Shown here: positions 17,302 to 25,840 of the stretch, piece after piece | Numbering within the stretch: the first letter of the stretch is position 1 | How the letters are laid out: the number at the start of each line of letters is the position of its first letter | DNA from: Bacterioplanes sp. | GTDB taxonomy: Bacteria > Pseudomonadota > Gammaproteobacteria > Pseudomonadales > Oceanobacteraceae | NCBI GenBank assembly: GCA_014859445.1 | Contig: JACUUC010000005.1 | Coordinates: 79,573 to 143,572, forward strand | Length of the DNA: 64,000 nt | Direction: 5' to 3' | Made by a program: the position numbers and the translations under genes | The notes under the pieces: model-generated | Told to the model about the DNA's origin: nothing | Seen by the model: the letters and a program-made list of their open reading frames with translations, nothing else | The model's database searches: none

Positions 17302-17330
17302 TTGGTTCGATGACGAACTGGGCGTATTAC
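17302..17330 (+). promoter_or_regulatory. Predicted promoter of the peroxiredoxin gene
   Basis: TTGGTT (17302-17307), 17-base spacer, TATTAC (17325-17330), 26 bases before the ATG. I could not recognise an OxyR site. Confidence 0.4.
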
Positions 17331-17355
17331 ACCACTCATTAAATGGAGAGATTTC

Positions 17356-17958
17356 ATGAGCGTTTTAGTTGGTAAGCAAGCCCCCGATTTTACGGTACCC
17401 GCGGTATTAGGTAACGGCACCATCGTTGATGCCTACAACTTTGCCGAAGAAACCAAAGGCAAGTACGCCTTAGTGTTCTTTTACCCATTGGATTTCACCT
17501 TCGTTTGTCCATCTGAGCTGATTGCTCTGGATAAGCGTATGGACAAGTTCAAAGAACTGGGTGTCGAAGTGATCTCTGTTTCGATCGACTCACACTTCAC
17601 ACACAATGCATGGCGCAACACGCCTGTCGCCAAAGGCGGTATTGGTGAAGTGCGCTACACCATGGCAGCCGATTTAGACCACGGCATCTGTAAAGCCTAT
17701 GACGTGGAAACGGCCGGTGGTGTTGCTTTACGCGGCGCATTCTTGATCGACAAAGACGGTGTGGTTCGTGCTGCCAACATCAACGACTTGCCACTGGGTC
17801 GTAACATCGACGAATTGGTTCGTTTGGTCGAAGCGTTGCAATTCCACGAAGAGCACGGCGAAGTCTGCCCAGCGGGTTGGAACAAAGGCGACAAAGGTAT
17901 GAATGCATCACCAGAAGGCGTTGCTGAGTACTTGGCTGCTGAGTCTGACAAACTGTAA
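17356..17958 (+). CDS. Typical 2-Cys peroxiredoxin
   Basis: 200 residues. Reduces hydrogen peroxide and organic peroxides in the cytosol. The peroxidatic Cys is in FYPLDFTFVCPSE and the resolving Cys in HGEVCPAGW. The GGVALRGAFLIDKDG segment and full length put it in the Prx1/AhpC group of typical 2-Cys enzymes, longer than E. coli AhpC (187). A GGAGAG site precedes the ATG. Monocistronic: own predicted promoter and a strong terminator. No ahpF lies next to it, so thioredoxin or a distant reductase is the likely electron donor (inference). Confidence 0.95.
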   Translation: MSVLVGKQAPDFTVPAVLGNGTIVDAYNFAEETKGKYALVFFYPLDFTFVCPSELIALDKRMDKFKELGVEVISVSIDSHFTHNAWRNTPVAKGGIGEVRYTMAADLDHGICKAYDVETAGGVALRGAFLIDKDGVVRAANINDLPLGRNIDELVRLVEALQFHEEHGEVCPAGWNKGDKGMNASPEGVAEYLAAESDKL

Positions 17959-17978
17959 GTACGATGTACTAGAAAGCC

Positions 17979-18012
17979 AAAAGCCCTGCTCGCAAGAGCA
18001 GGGCTTTTTTTT
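17979..18012. terminator. Strong terminator after the peroxiredoxin gene
   Basis: GCCCTGCTC pairs with GAGCAGGGC around GCAA, preceded by AAAA and followed by eight T. It also stands at the 3' end of the convergent gene at 18026. Confidence 0.92.
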
Positions 18013-18025
18013 CAGCGTTAGTGTC

Positions 18026-19054
18026 TTAAACCGATGATGGTGTGACAGAGTCGCGCCGTAAAATACGTGCTTGTAAGCCCGCTTCGCTCAGAATGTAGGC
18101 TGCCGCATCGCTGCGCGCGTCACCGATTAACACGTAAATAAACGCATCGGACAGTTCGCCTAAGCGATGCCGTAAACTGGCGAGCGGCATATTTTGTGCT
18201 CGATGGATGGGATCAAGGGCTGCCTCACGAGGCTGGCGAACATCTAGGAGGACAATGCCGGTATCGGCTTCGGTAATGAGTAAGGCCAGCTCACTTTCGG
18301 TGATGTATTGCAGCACGGGTTGCTTGAGCAAGGTATCAAAGTCGTCTTTGGTCAGTACCATCAATTCGCCATCGCTGCTCATGGTGACATGGGCGTTACG
18401 TGGCATGTCGCTGATTAATGAGTCTTCGCCAAACAAGTCGCCTTCGGTCAATGCCGCTAGGGTTTCTTCTTTGTTGCCTTTGTTGTGGCTGACAATGGCT
18501 TTACCGCGTTTGATGACATAGCACTCGCTGCCCTGTTCGCCTTGCTGAATAATGCGCTCTCCCAGTGTCACGCTGCGCGGCTGAAAACGCGTCAATAGCG
18601 TTTGTATATGGGCCGGTGGTATTTGATTGAATACGCCAGACGTGAGTAAACCTTCGAGCCAATCACTGGCGGCGTGCTCCTGTTGATACGCTTGGTGTAA
18701 TTCAGACCAGGTCGTGATGAGCTCTAGGTACTGCCGCTTGATACTGGCAATCATGCACTCGGTTTGGCTAATGGCGGAGCAGCGATGAATGCGATGACTG
18801 CTGTCCAGGGCAAGAAAATTCTCATCGTCATCGGCACTGACGTTGACAATATTGAATTGATCATCGGCCAAATCCAATTGTCCAGATAATAGAAAATGAC
18901 AATGATCATCGTCTTCGCCGCGTTTAAAGAGCAATTTTTTGGCCGCTAATGGACGCACATGAAAATGAGGAATAAGTCCCTCAATGATGTCGATAGACAG
19001 TTCATCGAACGGCACAAAGTGCTGAAGTTGTTCGGCGTGCAGCGGCGTAGACAT
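18026..19054 (-). CDS. Double cyclic-nucleotide-binding domain protein with C-terminal rhodanese-like domain
   Basis: 342 residues from ATG 19054 (MSTPLHAEQLQHF), preceded by GAGAG; an upstream ATG at 19138 would add 28 unconserved residues. First cNMP-type domain about 12-115, second about 135-250 with the phosphate-cassette-like EGDLFGEDSLISDMPRNA, then a rhodanese-like domain about 258-330 (TGIVLLDVRQPREA). The rhodanese active-site loop reads VLIGDARSD with no Cys, so sulfurtransfer is unlikely. No DNA-binding helix-turn-helix is apparent; it may be a cAMP or c-di-GMP sensing adaptor. The ligand is unknown. Confidence 0.8.
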   Translation of the reverse strand: MSTPLHAEQLQHFVPFDELSIDIIEGLIPHFHVRPLAAKKLLFKRGEDDDHCHFLLSGQLDLADDQFNIVNVSADDDENFLALDSSHRIHRCSAISQTECMIASIKRQYLELITTWSELHQAYQQEHAASDWLEGLLTSGVFNQIPPAHIQTLLTRFQPRSVTLGERIIQQGEQGSECYVIKRGKAIVSHNKGNKEETLAALTEGDLFGEDSLISDMPRNAHVTMSSDGELMVLTKDDFDTLLKQPVLQYITESELALLITEADTGIVLLDVRQPREAALDPIHRAQNMPLASLRHRLGELSDAFIYVLIGDARSDAAAYILSEAGLQARILRRDSVTPSSV

Positions 19055-19219
19055 AAAACTCTCATGCGTAATAGGGGATGTTGAGGACTGATTGCATTCA
19101 ACAGTTTTAAGCATAGCAACTCGATGATCATTCGTCATGCCGTTGGCGCAAGCAGAGTCAGTGACTCATGCAAGGAGCGTCTCTGTAGCGGAATACCCTA
19201 AACGGACAATGTGTCGCTG

Positions 19220-19840
19220 TTAAGTGTCAGAGCTGTGTGTTTTGCTGTGTGCTTGGCTTTGCGAAACTCCCGCAGTCAGGGCAAAGCGCATGGCATCTTC
19301 AAACGACCAATCGAGCGATTCTAATTGTGACTGCGCCACAATCAAGGTGTAACCACCGACCATGTAGCTCATGGGCAAATAAACGGCAACGCGCGGATCA
19401 TTGTTAGCCCCGGTTTTTTGTAATACGTCGGGCAATTTCTGGCTGGTAATAAACCCAACGGCTTGTGTACCGCCCGGTAATGTCACCAGCACAACGGGTT
19501 GGTTTTGTTGCTTGTCGCGATCAAACATTTCGGCAAAGTCTTTGATGGCACCATACAGGGTTCGCACGATGGGAAAACGCAATAGGGTGTTTTCAATCCG
19601 CTCATACAACCAGCTGATGGGATTGAATTGAAACAACAGACCGACCATCAAGACCGATAGCAGCATCAGTATGAGTCCCAATCCTGGAATGGGACTGTTG
19701 TGAAGGCCAAGCCAAGCAAGGGCGTTTAAGCCGATTTGATTCAACCACAACAAGGTTGACCATAATAACCAAGCGGTAATGAGCAGTGGCAGTACCACCA
19801 TGGCGCCTTTTAGAAAGGATTTCATTAGCCAGCGTTGCAT
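19220..19840 (-). CDS. DUF502 family inner-membrane protein
   Basis: 206 residues. Two N-terminal membrane helices (about 10-32 and 50-70) with a short loop, then a soluble domain with RFPIVRTLYGAIKDFAEMF, FITSQ and VYLPMSYMVGGYTLIV, hallmarks of DUF502. The molecular function is not known to me. The hydrophilic Ser/His-rich tail is variable. It follows the cation-channel gene at 19853 by 12 bases on the same strand and is probably cotranscribed with it. Confidence 0.85.
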   Translation of the reverse strand: MQRWLMKSFLKGAMVVLPLLITAWLLWSTLLWLNQIGLNALAWLGLHNSPIPGLGLILMLLSVLMVGLLFQFNPISWLYERIENTLLRFPIVRTLYGAIKDFAEMFDRDKQQNQPVVLVTLPGGTQAVGFITSQKLPDVLQKTGANNDPRVAVYLPMSYMVGGYTLIVAQSQLESLDWSFEDAMRFALTAGVSQSQAHSKTHSSDT

Positions 19841-19852
19841 AAGTGGGCTCCG

Positions 19853-20683
19853 TTAGGGTTTCGGTGGTGTTGAAGAAAGCTGTTCTTGTAGCAACTGCTT
19901 TAATTGTTGTATTTCGTTGTGCACATCTTCCAGTGTGTGTTTGCCATCTTGCTCGTCTTGTTGCGCTCGTTCTTTGGCGTGTTCATCTTCCAATACATTC
20001 ACCACAATGCCAATCACCATGTTTAAAAAAGCGAAGGTGGTTAAGAAAATAAAGGTCAGGTAGAAAATCCACGAAAATGGATACACTTCCATGGTTTCGT
20101 ACATGACATCCGTCCAGTCTTCAAAGGTCATGACGCGAAAGAGAGTGAGCATGGAAATAGCAATGTCATCCCAGAGTACGGGGTTAATGGTGGCGAAGAA
20201 GGTGGTGCCAATGGCCGCGTAAATATAAAAGATGATGAACAACAATAAACACACATAACCCAGTTGTGGTAACGCTCGTAGGAGCGAATTGAGCAACATG
20301 CGCAGCTCGGGAATGATCGAGACCATACGCAGGACGCGAAAGATACGAATTAATCGACCGATGAGCGCCATTTCTGAATCATCAACGGGAATTAAACTGA
20401 CGACGACAATGATGGTGTCGAACACATTCCAGCTATTGTGGAAGAAACGCGCTTTATTGGGTTCAGCAATAAAGCGAATGGTAATTTCAAAGAGGAAAAT
20501 CATCGTGATGGTGAAATCAAGCACCACAATGATGTTTAAGATGGATTGAGGAATGTCGTAGGTTTTGGCACCAATGACAATGGCGGATAAAATAATGATC
20601 GTTACCACAAACCATTCAAACAGCTTGTTATCGCGCAGCGCTTGAGAGCGTTGTTGCACTTGCTGAAATCGTGTCATTTCCAT
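19853..20683 (-). CDS. Voltage-gated cation channel of the BacNav/BacCav type
   Basis: 276 residues forming one six-helix subunit, a tetramer in this family. S1 about 22-40, S2 about 49-70, S3 about 85-100, S4 with Arg at 110, 113, 116 and 119 (RLIRIFRVLR), S5 about 141-160, pore loop, S6 about 203-230, then a charged C-terminal helix (about 235-270) typical of the tetramerising coiled coil. The selectivity filter reads TFEDWTD (186-192); sodium channels such as NavAb have TLESWSM, while calcium-selective CavAb has TLDDWSD. Two extra acidic residues suggest calcium permeation (inference). ATG 20683 or 20677 could be the start. Confidence 0.88.
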   Translation of the reverse strand: MEMTRFQQVQQRSQALRDNKLFEWFVVTIIILSAIVIGAKTYDIPQSILNIIVVLDFTITMIFLFEITIRFIAEPNKARFFHNSWNVFDTIIVVVSLIPVDDSEMALIGRLIRIFRVLRMVSIIPELRMLLNSLLRALPQLGYVCLLLFIIFYIYAAIGTTFFATINPVLWDDIAISMLTLFRVMTFEDWTDVMYETMEVYPFSWIFYLTFIFLTTFAFLNMVIGIVVNVLEDEHAKERAQQDEQDGKHTLEDVHNEIQQLKQLLQEQLSSTPPKP

Positions 20684-20887
20684 GATGTGAGCTCATTAGT
20701 GAAAAAGATGCCGATTCTACTGACAAACGATCGAGATGTTGAGTTCGAACGAACTTTCTCCGTTGATCTTCACACATTACTTTAAGGTTCATCTTCAATA
20801 GCAAGCTGTGTCGGTGATTTCATTTTATGGCATGAGTGCGCCGGATTTTCCGTTTGTCTATTCGTTCGCATTGGCGTGTAAACCCGC
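20684..20887. other. Intergenic stretch without a gene
   Basis: Between the divergent channel gene and the mraZ promoter. I see no ORF or RNA gene; it contains a short palindrome GTTCGAAC. It presumably holds the minus-strand promoter for the channel/DUF502 pair (a TAGAAT occurs near 20712-20717), which I cannot define securely. Confidence 0.5.
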
Positions 20888-20916
20888 TTGCAAAAGGGCT
20901 TTTCGCTTTCTATAGT
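20888..20916 (+). promoter_or_regulatory. Promoter of the mraZ division/cell-wall cluster
   Basis: TTGCAA (20888-20893), 17-base spacer, TATAGT (20911-20916). Predicted start near 20923, immediately before the GTGG repeats. Confidence 0.75.
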
Positions 20917-20924
20917 GTCGTTCG

Positions 20925-20952
20925 GTGGAATAAAGTGGGTAAAAGTGGCGAT
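20925..20952 (+). promoter_or_regulatory. MraZ operator: three GTGG repeats at 10-base spacing
   Basis: GTGGAA, GTGGGT and GTGGCG begin at 20925, 20935 and 20945, one DNA turn apart. MraZ is known to bind TGGG-type direct repeats spaced by five bases upstream of its own gene and repress the cluster. The repeats lie over and just after the predicted start of transcription, a fit for repression. Confidence 0.8.
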
Positions 20953-20999
20953 TTAGACCGCAGGGCGTCACGCCCACCACGAAATCACAGGATGCGCGC

Positions 21000-21455
21000 A
21001 TGTTTCGGGGACTGCACAACATCAATTTGGACAGCAAAGGACGCCTAGCGATACCGACGAAATATCGGGAATCCTTGGTGGCGCTTTGTGGTGCCCAATT
21101 GATAGCCACCATCGATACGGAAGAGCGTTGCTTGTTGGTCTATCCACGCCCTGTGTGGGAACCCATCCAGGAGCAGATCGAAAGTCTGCCCAGTTTCAAT
21201 CCAGCAGCGCGTCGTATTCAGCGTTTATTAATTGGTTATGCCACCGACATCGAACTGGATGGCAGTGGTCGCGTGTTGTTACCACAGCCTTTACGTGATC
21301 ATGCCGAGCTGGAAAAAGAATGTGTATTAGTTGGCCAAGGCAAAAAATTTGAGCTTTGGAGTAAATGTTTATGGGAAAGCCGCCGTGATGAGTATTTAGG
21401 TGGCGACCAAGGCGGGCAAGTATTGCCCGATCAAATGCAGAGCTTATCACTATGA
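21000..21455 (+). CDS. mraZ: Transcriptional regulator MraZ
   Basis: 151 residues with two AbrB/MraZ-type beta-loop domains, each with a conserved core: [15 protein letters not shown] (about 10-24) and [16 protein letters not shown] (about 84-99). It forms ring oligomers that bind GTGG repeats; three lie upstream. AGGA precedes the ATG. First gene of the dcw cluster; overlaps rsmH by ATGA. Confidence 0.95.
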   Translation: MFRGLHNINLDSKGRLAIPTKYRESLVALCGAQLIATIDTEERCLLVYPRPVWEPIQEQIESLPSFNPAARRIQRLLIGYATDIELDGSGRVLLPQPLRDHAELEKECVLVGQGKKFELWSKCLWESRRDEYLGGDQGGQVLPDQMQSLSL

Positions 21456-22390
21456 CGACCACAGAATTTCTGCATGAAACCGTACTGTTGCACGAAACCG
21501 TTGACGGCTGCGTCCACAATCCAGATGGAATTTACATTGATGGCACCTTTGGGCGTGGTGGTCACAGTCGCCTATTGCTCAGCAAGCTGAGTGCGGCTGG
21601 ACGCTTGATCGGTGTCGATAAAGACCCATTGGCCATTGCCACGGGGCAGGCGTTGGCGCAAGAGGATCCGCGCTTTCAAATTGTGCAGGGTAGTTTTGCG
21701 CAGTTGAAGTCGCATTTGACGGATCTTGGCATTGAACACGTCGATGGCATTCTCTTGGATTTGGGTGTGTCGTCACCGCAGCTGGATGACGCAGAGCGCG
21801 GTTTTAGTTTTTTGCGAGATGGGCCTTTGGATATGCGCATGGATCCTGATCGAGGTATTAGTGCGGCCGAGTGGGTAGCAACGACGCCGGAAGCTGAGAT
21901 CGCATGGGTGTTTAAGGAATATGGCGAAGAACGTTTTGCCAAGCGTATGGCGCGTCGTTTAGTGCAAGCTCGAGAGCAGCAAGCCATCACGCGTACGGTT
22001 CAGTTAGCCGAAATTTTGAAAGAGGCAAACCCCGCTTGGGAACGCCATAAGCATCCGGCAACGCGAACTTTTCAGGCGATTCGCATTGCCGTGAATAACG
22101 AGTTGGGTGATTTGGAAGCGCTGCTGCATGACAGTGTGGACTTGTTGTCCGCTTATGGCCGATTAGCGGTGATTAGCTTTCATTCGTTGGAAGACCGTTT
22201 GGTAAAGCGTTTTATTCGTGCACAAGAAAAGGGCCGTGAATTACCGCCCGGTTTGCCCGTTACGGAAGATCAGTTGGGAAAAACCATGCGTCGTATCGGT
22301 AAGGCGATTAAGCCCAGTGCGGATGAAGTGCGCAGTAATGCTCGATCGCGTAGCGCGGTGTTACGTGTTGCGGAGCGTTTGCCAGAATGA
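21452..22390 (+). CDS. rsmH: 16S rRNA (cytosine(1402)-N(4))-methyltransferase RsmH
   Basis: 312 residues. SAM-dependent methylation of C1402 in the ribosomal decoding site. The SAM-binding motif is [12 protein letters not shown] (about 29-40), followed by [15 protein letters not shown], the RGFSF-type segment and the conserved [12 protein letters not shown] and [15 protein letters not shown]. The usual C-terminal NPRARSA block reads [15 protein letters not shown]. Starts within the mraZ stop (ATGA) and ends within the ftsL start (ATGA), so translation is coupled. Confidence 0.97.
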   Translation: MTTTEFLHETVLLHETVDGCVHNPDGIYIDGTFGRGGHSRLLLSKLSAAGRLIGVDKDPLAIATGQALAQEDPRFQIVQGSFAQLKSHLTDLGIEHVDGILLDLGVSSPQLDDAERGFSFLRDGPLDMRMDPDRGISAAEWVATTPEAEIAWVFKEYGEERFAKRMARRLVQAREQQAITRTVQLAEILKEANPAWERHKHPATRTFQAIRIAVNNELGDLEALLHDSVDLLSAYGRLAVISFHSLEDRLVKRFIRAQEKGRELPPGLPVTEDQLGKTMRRIGKAIKPSADEVRSNARSRSAVLRVAERLPE

Positions 22391-22650
22391 CACGCACGGT
22401 GCCTTGGTTGGCGTTGCTGCTGTGGTTGCTGGTGGTTGTGTCGGCGTTGGTGCAAATCATCGTGGTGCATCAACATCGCTTGGTGTTACAGGATTGGCAG
22501 CAACAGGATGCATTGCGTCATTCCTTGCTGTTGGAGCGCACGCAGTTGACGTTGGAAATCAGTACATTGACCTCGCAGGGTCGTGTTGATCAATTGGCAC
22601 GTTCACAACGCGCTATGATCGATCCAAATGACATACAGGTATTGTATTAA
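22387..22650 (+). CDS. ftsL: Cell division protein FtsL
   Basis: 87 residues: a short N-terminus, one membrane helix (about 5-26) and a periplasmic coiled coil (about 35-70, [18 protein letters not shown]), ending DPNDIQVLY. Bitopic division protein that joins FtsB and FtsQ and activates FtsWI. The sequence itself is weakly conserved; position between rsmH and ftsI, topology and length make the call. Overlaps both neighbours (ATGA before, TAATG after). Confidence 0.92.
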   Translation: MTRTVPWLALLLWLLVVVSALVQIIVVHQHRLVLQDWQQQDALRHSLLLERTQLTLEISTLTSQGRVDQLARSQRAMIDPNDIQVLY

Positions 22651-24386
22651 TGAACGCATCATCCATCACCGAGCAATCAGAGCATCGCGTTGCGCGTTGG
22701 CGATTTGCCTTAGTGCTGGTGGCGTTTGCGCTATTGATTTTAGCCGTTGTTGTGCAGTTGGTGCGTTTGCATACCTTGGATCAGCCCTTTTTGTTTGAGC
22801 AGGGTGAAAAACGCACCGTGCGTCATGAGGTTCAGCCGGGTGTTCGGGGGTTGATTACCGATCGTCATGGACGACCATTGGCCGTCAGTACACCGGTGGT
22901 GAACCTATGGGTTAATCCGCGTCAGGTGAATGTGGATGAATTGTTACCGATTGCGCAAGACTTGTCTTTGAATTGGTCGTCGTTGCGATCCTCCGTCCTG
23001 CGCAATCAGCAGCAGCGGCGTGCGTTTATGTATTTGCAGCGCCAAGTTGAGCCAAGTATTGCCAAGCAGGTGTTGGCTCGTGGCGTTACCGGTGTCTACG
23101 GTGATGAGGATTTTCGACGGTTTTATCCGGCTGGAGAAATTACCGCGCAAACCATTGGTGTCGTGAATATTGATGGCGTTGGTCAAGAGGGTGTGGAGTT
23201 GGCGTACAACCAGCATTTAACGGGGCAGCAAGGAAGTCGTCGGGTCGTTAAAGATTTGTATGGCAATGTGGTGCGCCAGTTGGATGTTACCCAGATCGCC
23301 CAAGCGGGTGGTGATTTAATATTAACGTTGGATTTGCGTTTGCAGTATTTAGTGTACCGAGAATTAAAAGCCGCGGTTCAACAGCATAAAGCCAAAGCCG
23401 GTTCTGCTGTGCTCTTGGATGCTCGCAACGGCGATATTTTGGCCTTAGTGAGCCAGCCTTCTTACAACCCAAATAACCGCGCTCAGTTGCAACCACAAGC
23501 TATGCGCAATCGTGCCATCGCCGACTTGATTGAACCTGGTTCTACGATTAAGCCTTTCACGGTCGCTGCGGCGCTTGATGAAGGCATCGTGCAAGTCTCT
23601 AGTACCGTCGATACGCGTCCCGGTCATATTCGTGTACGCAATAAAACCATTCGCGATATTGGTAATTATGGCGTGTTGGACATGACGGGGGTGGTACAAA
23701 AATCCAGTAATGTGGGTGTGATTAAGTTGGCTCATCAGCTTGGTGCCGATGGTATGTGGGCTTTTCTCGCGAAAGCCGGCGTGGGCGAAACCAATGTGTT
23801 GGGTTTCCCTGGCGAGGCAATCGGACGTTTACCTTATCCCGCGCAGATGGATGATTTGCGCTTGGCCACGGTGTCCTATGGTTATGGCTTGTCGATGACA
23901 CCGTTGCAGTTGGCACAAGCGTATACCAGTTTTAGTCAAAAAGGCTGTCGTATGCCGGTACGCTTGGTGTTGCAGGATTACCCTAATGCGCGTTGCACTC
24001 CGGTGATGTCGGCCGACACGGCGCAGCAATTATTGGCCATGTTGGAAACGGTATTGAGCAATCAGGGAACTGGGCGTCGTGCCCGAGTTGAGGGGTATCG
24101 TGCCGGTGGCAAAACCGGTACGTCTCATAAAGTGGGTGCGCAAGGCTATGACAAGTCGGCTTATGTGGCGATGTTTGCTGGATTGGCCCCCATTGATGAT
24201 CCCGAGTTGATTTTGGTGGTGATCGTCGATGAACCTCAAGGTCAAGAATATTATGGGGGGGAAGTGGCGGCCCCGATCTTTTCACGCATTATGCAGCAGG
24301 CGTTGCGCATGCGTCAGATTATGCCTGAGGGAAATGCACATAAGTCGCCGTTCTCTGTGCCAGCCGTTGATCGGGAGGCCGCATGA
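22650..24386 (+). CDS. ftsI: Septal peptidoglycan transpeptidase FtsI (PBP3)
   Basis: 578 residues. Class B penicillin-binding protein making septal cross-links. A membrane anchor (about 20-40), a non-catalytic pedestal domain with RGLITDRHGRPLAVS, then the transpeptidase with STIK (S298 nucleophile, K301), SSN (352-354) and KTGT (488-491). Essential partner of FtsW, encoded five genes later. Its start overlaps the ftsL stop by one base and its stop overlaps the murE start (ATGA). Confidence 0.97.
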   Translation: MNASSITEQSEHRVARWRFALVLVAFALLILAVVVQLVRLHTLDQPFLFEQGEKRTVRHEVQPGVRGLITDRHGRPLAVSTPVVNLWVNPRQVNVDELLPIAQDLSLNWSSLRSSVLRNQQQRRAFMYLQRQVEPSIAKQVLARGVTGVYGDEDFRRFYPAGEITAQTIGVVNIDGVGQEGVELAYNQHLTGQQGSRRVVKDLYGNVVRQLDVTQIAQAGGDLILTLDLRLQYLVYRELKAAVQQHKAKAGSAVLLDARNGDILALVSQPSYNPNNRAQLQPQAMRNRAIADLIEPGSTIKPFTVAAALDEGIVQVSSTVDTRPGHIRVRNKTIRDIGNYGVLDMTGVVQKSSNVGVIKLAHQLGADGMWAFLAKAGVGETNVLGFPGEAIGRLPYPAQMDDLRLATVSYGYGLSMTPLQLAQAYTSFSQKGCRMPVRLVLQDYPNARCTPVMSADTAQQLLAMLETVLSNQGTGRRARVEGYRAGGKTGTSHKVGAQGYDKSAYVAMFAGLAPIDDPELILVVIVDEPQGQEYYGGEVAAPIFSRIMQQALRMRQIMPEGNAHKSPFSVPAVDREAA

Positions 24387-25840
24387 AGCTGAGTCAAATT
24401 ACTCTGTCTGATTGTTATATTCCACCAGAGTGGGATCGAGAGATTCGGCATGTGCGCGTTGACAGTCGGTTAATTCAACAGGGCGATGCTTTGTTGGTGC
24501 GTAGCATCGATGCGATCGAAAGTGAGCGCTTTATTGCAGATGCTATCGCCCGTGGTGCGGTTGCGGTGGTTGCTCAGGGCGCGCTGGGTTTTGCATGTGG
24601 GGATGGTGGTGTCCCTATTTTTTCAAGCCCAGCCGTTGCTGATCATTGGCAATCTTGGTTGCATCGTCGTTATGCCCGTGTTGCGCAATTGTCGTTGATT
24701 GGCGTGACGGGTACGAACGGTAAAAGTTCGGTGACGCAGTACATCGCTCAGTTGTTGATGGCCATGGGGCATCCTTGTGGGTTGCTGGGGACATTGGGCA
24801 ATGGTCTTTGGCCGCAGTTGCAAGCGACAGCCAATACGACCTCGGATTTGGCCATTACTTTGCAGCAGTTGGATGGCATGGTCGGACAGGCGAATTGGGC
24901 CGCATTGGAAGTCTCTTCTCATGGCTTGCAGCAGCAGCGGATTGCGGGTTTGGCGTTTAAAGGGGCGGTGTTTACCAACTTGAGTCATGATCATTTGGAT
25001 TATCACCAATCCATGGAAAATTACTTTGCCGCCAAGCGTCGTTTGTTTGAGGAATATGCCATTGAGCATGCGTTGATCAATGTCGATGATGAATACGGTC
25101 GTGCCTTGGCGCAGAGCCTGCCAAGCGAGATGTCGGTGTTGACGTACGGTTGTGAGGCCATGGCGGACGTTCAGATCCGTGATATTTGTTGGTTAGGTGA
25201 TCGCCTGCAAGCTCGTATTCGTAGCCCTTGGGGCGATGACTTGATTCAGGTGCCATTACTCGGTGATTTTAATATGAGCAATGCGGTGGCGGCGATGGTT
25301 GCATTGGCTCAGCAGGGTATGGATTGGTCGGCCTTATGCATCGCAGCGCAGCAGTTGCAGCCGGTACTGGGGCGGATGGCGTTTTATCGTCATGCGGATG
25401 GCCGAACGGCCGTGATTGATTTTGCCCACACTCCCGATGCCTTGGCGAATGCGCTGGCGGCGTTGCCCACGTTGTCACCCTATGTGGTGTTTGGCTGTGG
25501 CGGTGATCGCGATCGCCGTAAACGGCCATTGATGGCGGCTGCGTTAGATGGCATTGAGCAGGTGTGGCTGACCGATGATAATCCACGTTTTGAAGATCCA
25601 GAGAGCATTTGGCAAGACGTTTTACAACACGCGCCAGCAGCCCGATTTCATCGTCAGCACAACCGCAGCCTAGCGATTGAGGAAGCCTGTGCGGCGATGC
25701 CGGCCAATGGCGTTGTTTTGATCGCAGGTAAAGGGCATGAGGCGTATCAAGATGTTGCTGGTCAGCGTCATGCGTATTCTGATGAATCGGTCTTGTTGGC
25801 ATTAGGTTTTGTTCGAGGAGCGCAGACCCATGTTGCATAA
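24383..25840 (+). CDS. murE: UDP-MurNAc-L-Ala-D-Glu:meso-diaminopimelate ligase
   Basis: 485 residues. Cytosolic ATP-dependent addition of the third stem-peptide residue. P-loop GVTGTNGKSSVTQ (about 110-122), the central Mur ligase motif LSHDHLDYHQSMENY, and DDNPRFEDPE near the C-terminus; the DNPR motif is the meso-diaminopimelate specificity marker. The last 11 bases overlap murF. Within the overlapping dcw operon. Confidence 0.97.
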   Translation: MKLSQITLSDCYIPPEWDREIRHVRVDSRLIQQGDALLVRSIDAIESERFIADAIARGAVAVVAQGALGFACGDGGVPIFSSPAVADHWQSWLHRRYARVAQLSLIGVTGTNGKSSVTQYIAQLLMAMGHPCGLLGTLGNGLWPQLQATANTTSDLAITLQQLDGMVGQANWAALEVSSHGLQQQRIAGLAFKGAVFTNLSHDHLDYHQSMENYFAAKRRLFEEYAIEHALINVDDEYGRALAQSLPSEMSVLTYGCEAMADVQIRDICWLGDRLQARIRSPWGDDLIQVPLLGDFNMSNAVAAMVALAQQGMDWSALCIAAQQLQPVLGRMAFYRHADGRTAVIDFAHTPDALANALAALPTLSPYVVFGCGGDRDRRKRPLMAAALDGIEQVWLTDDNPRFEDPESIWQDVLQHAPAARFHRQHNRSLAIEEACAAMPANGVVLIAGKGHEAYQDVAGQRHAYSDESVLLALGFVRGAQTHVA

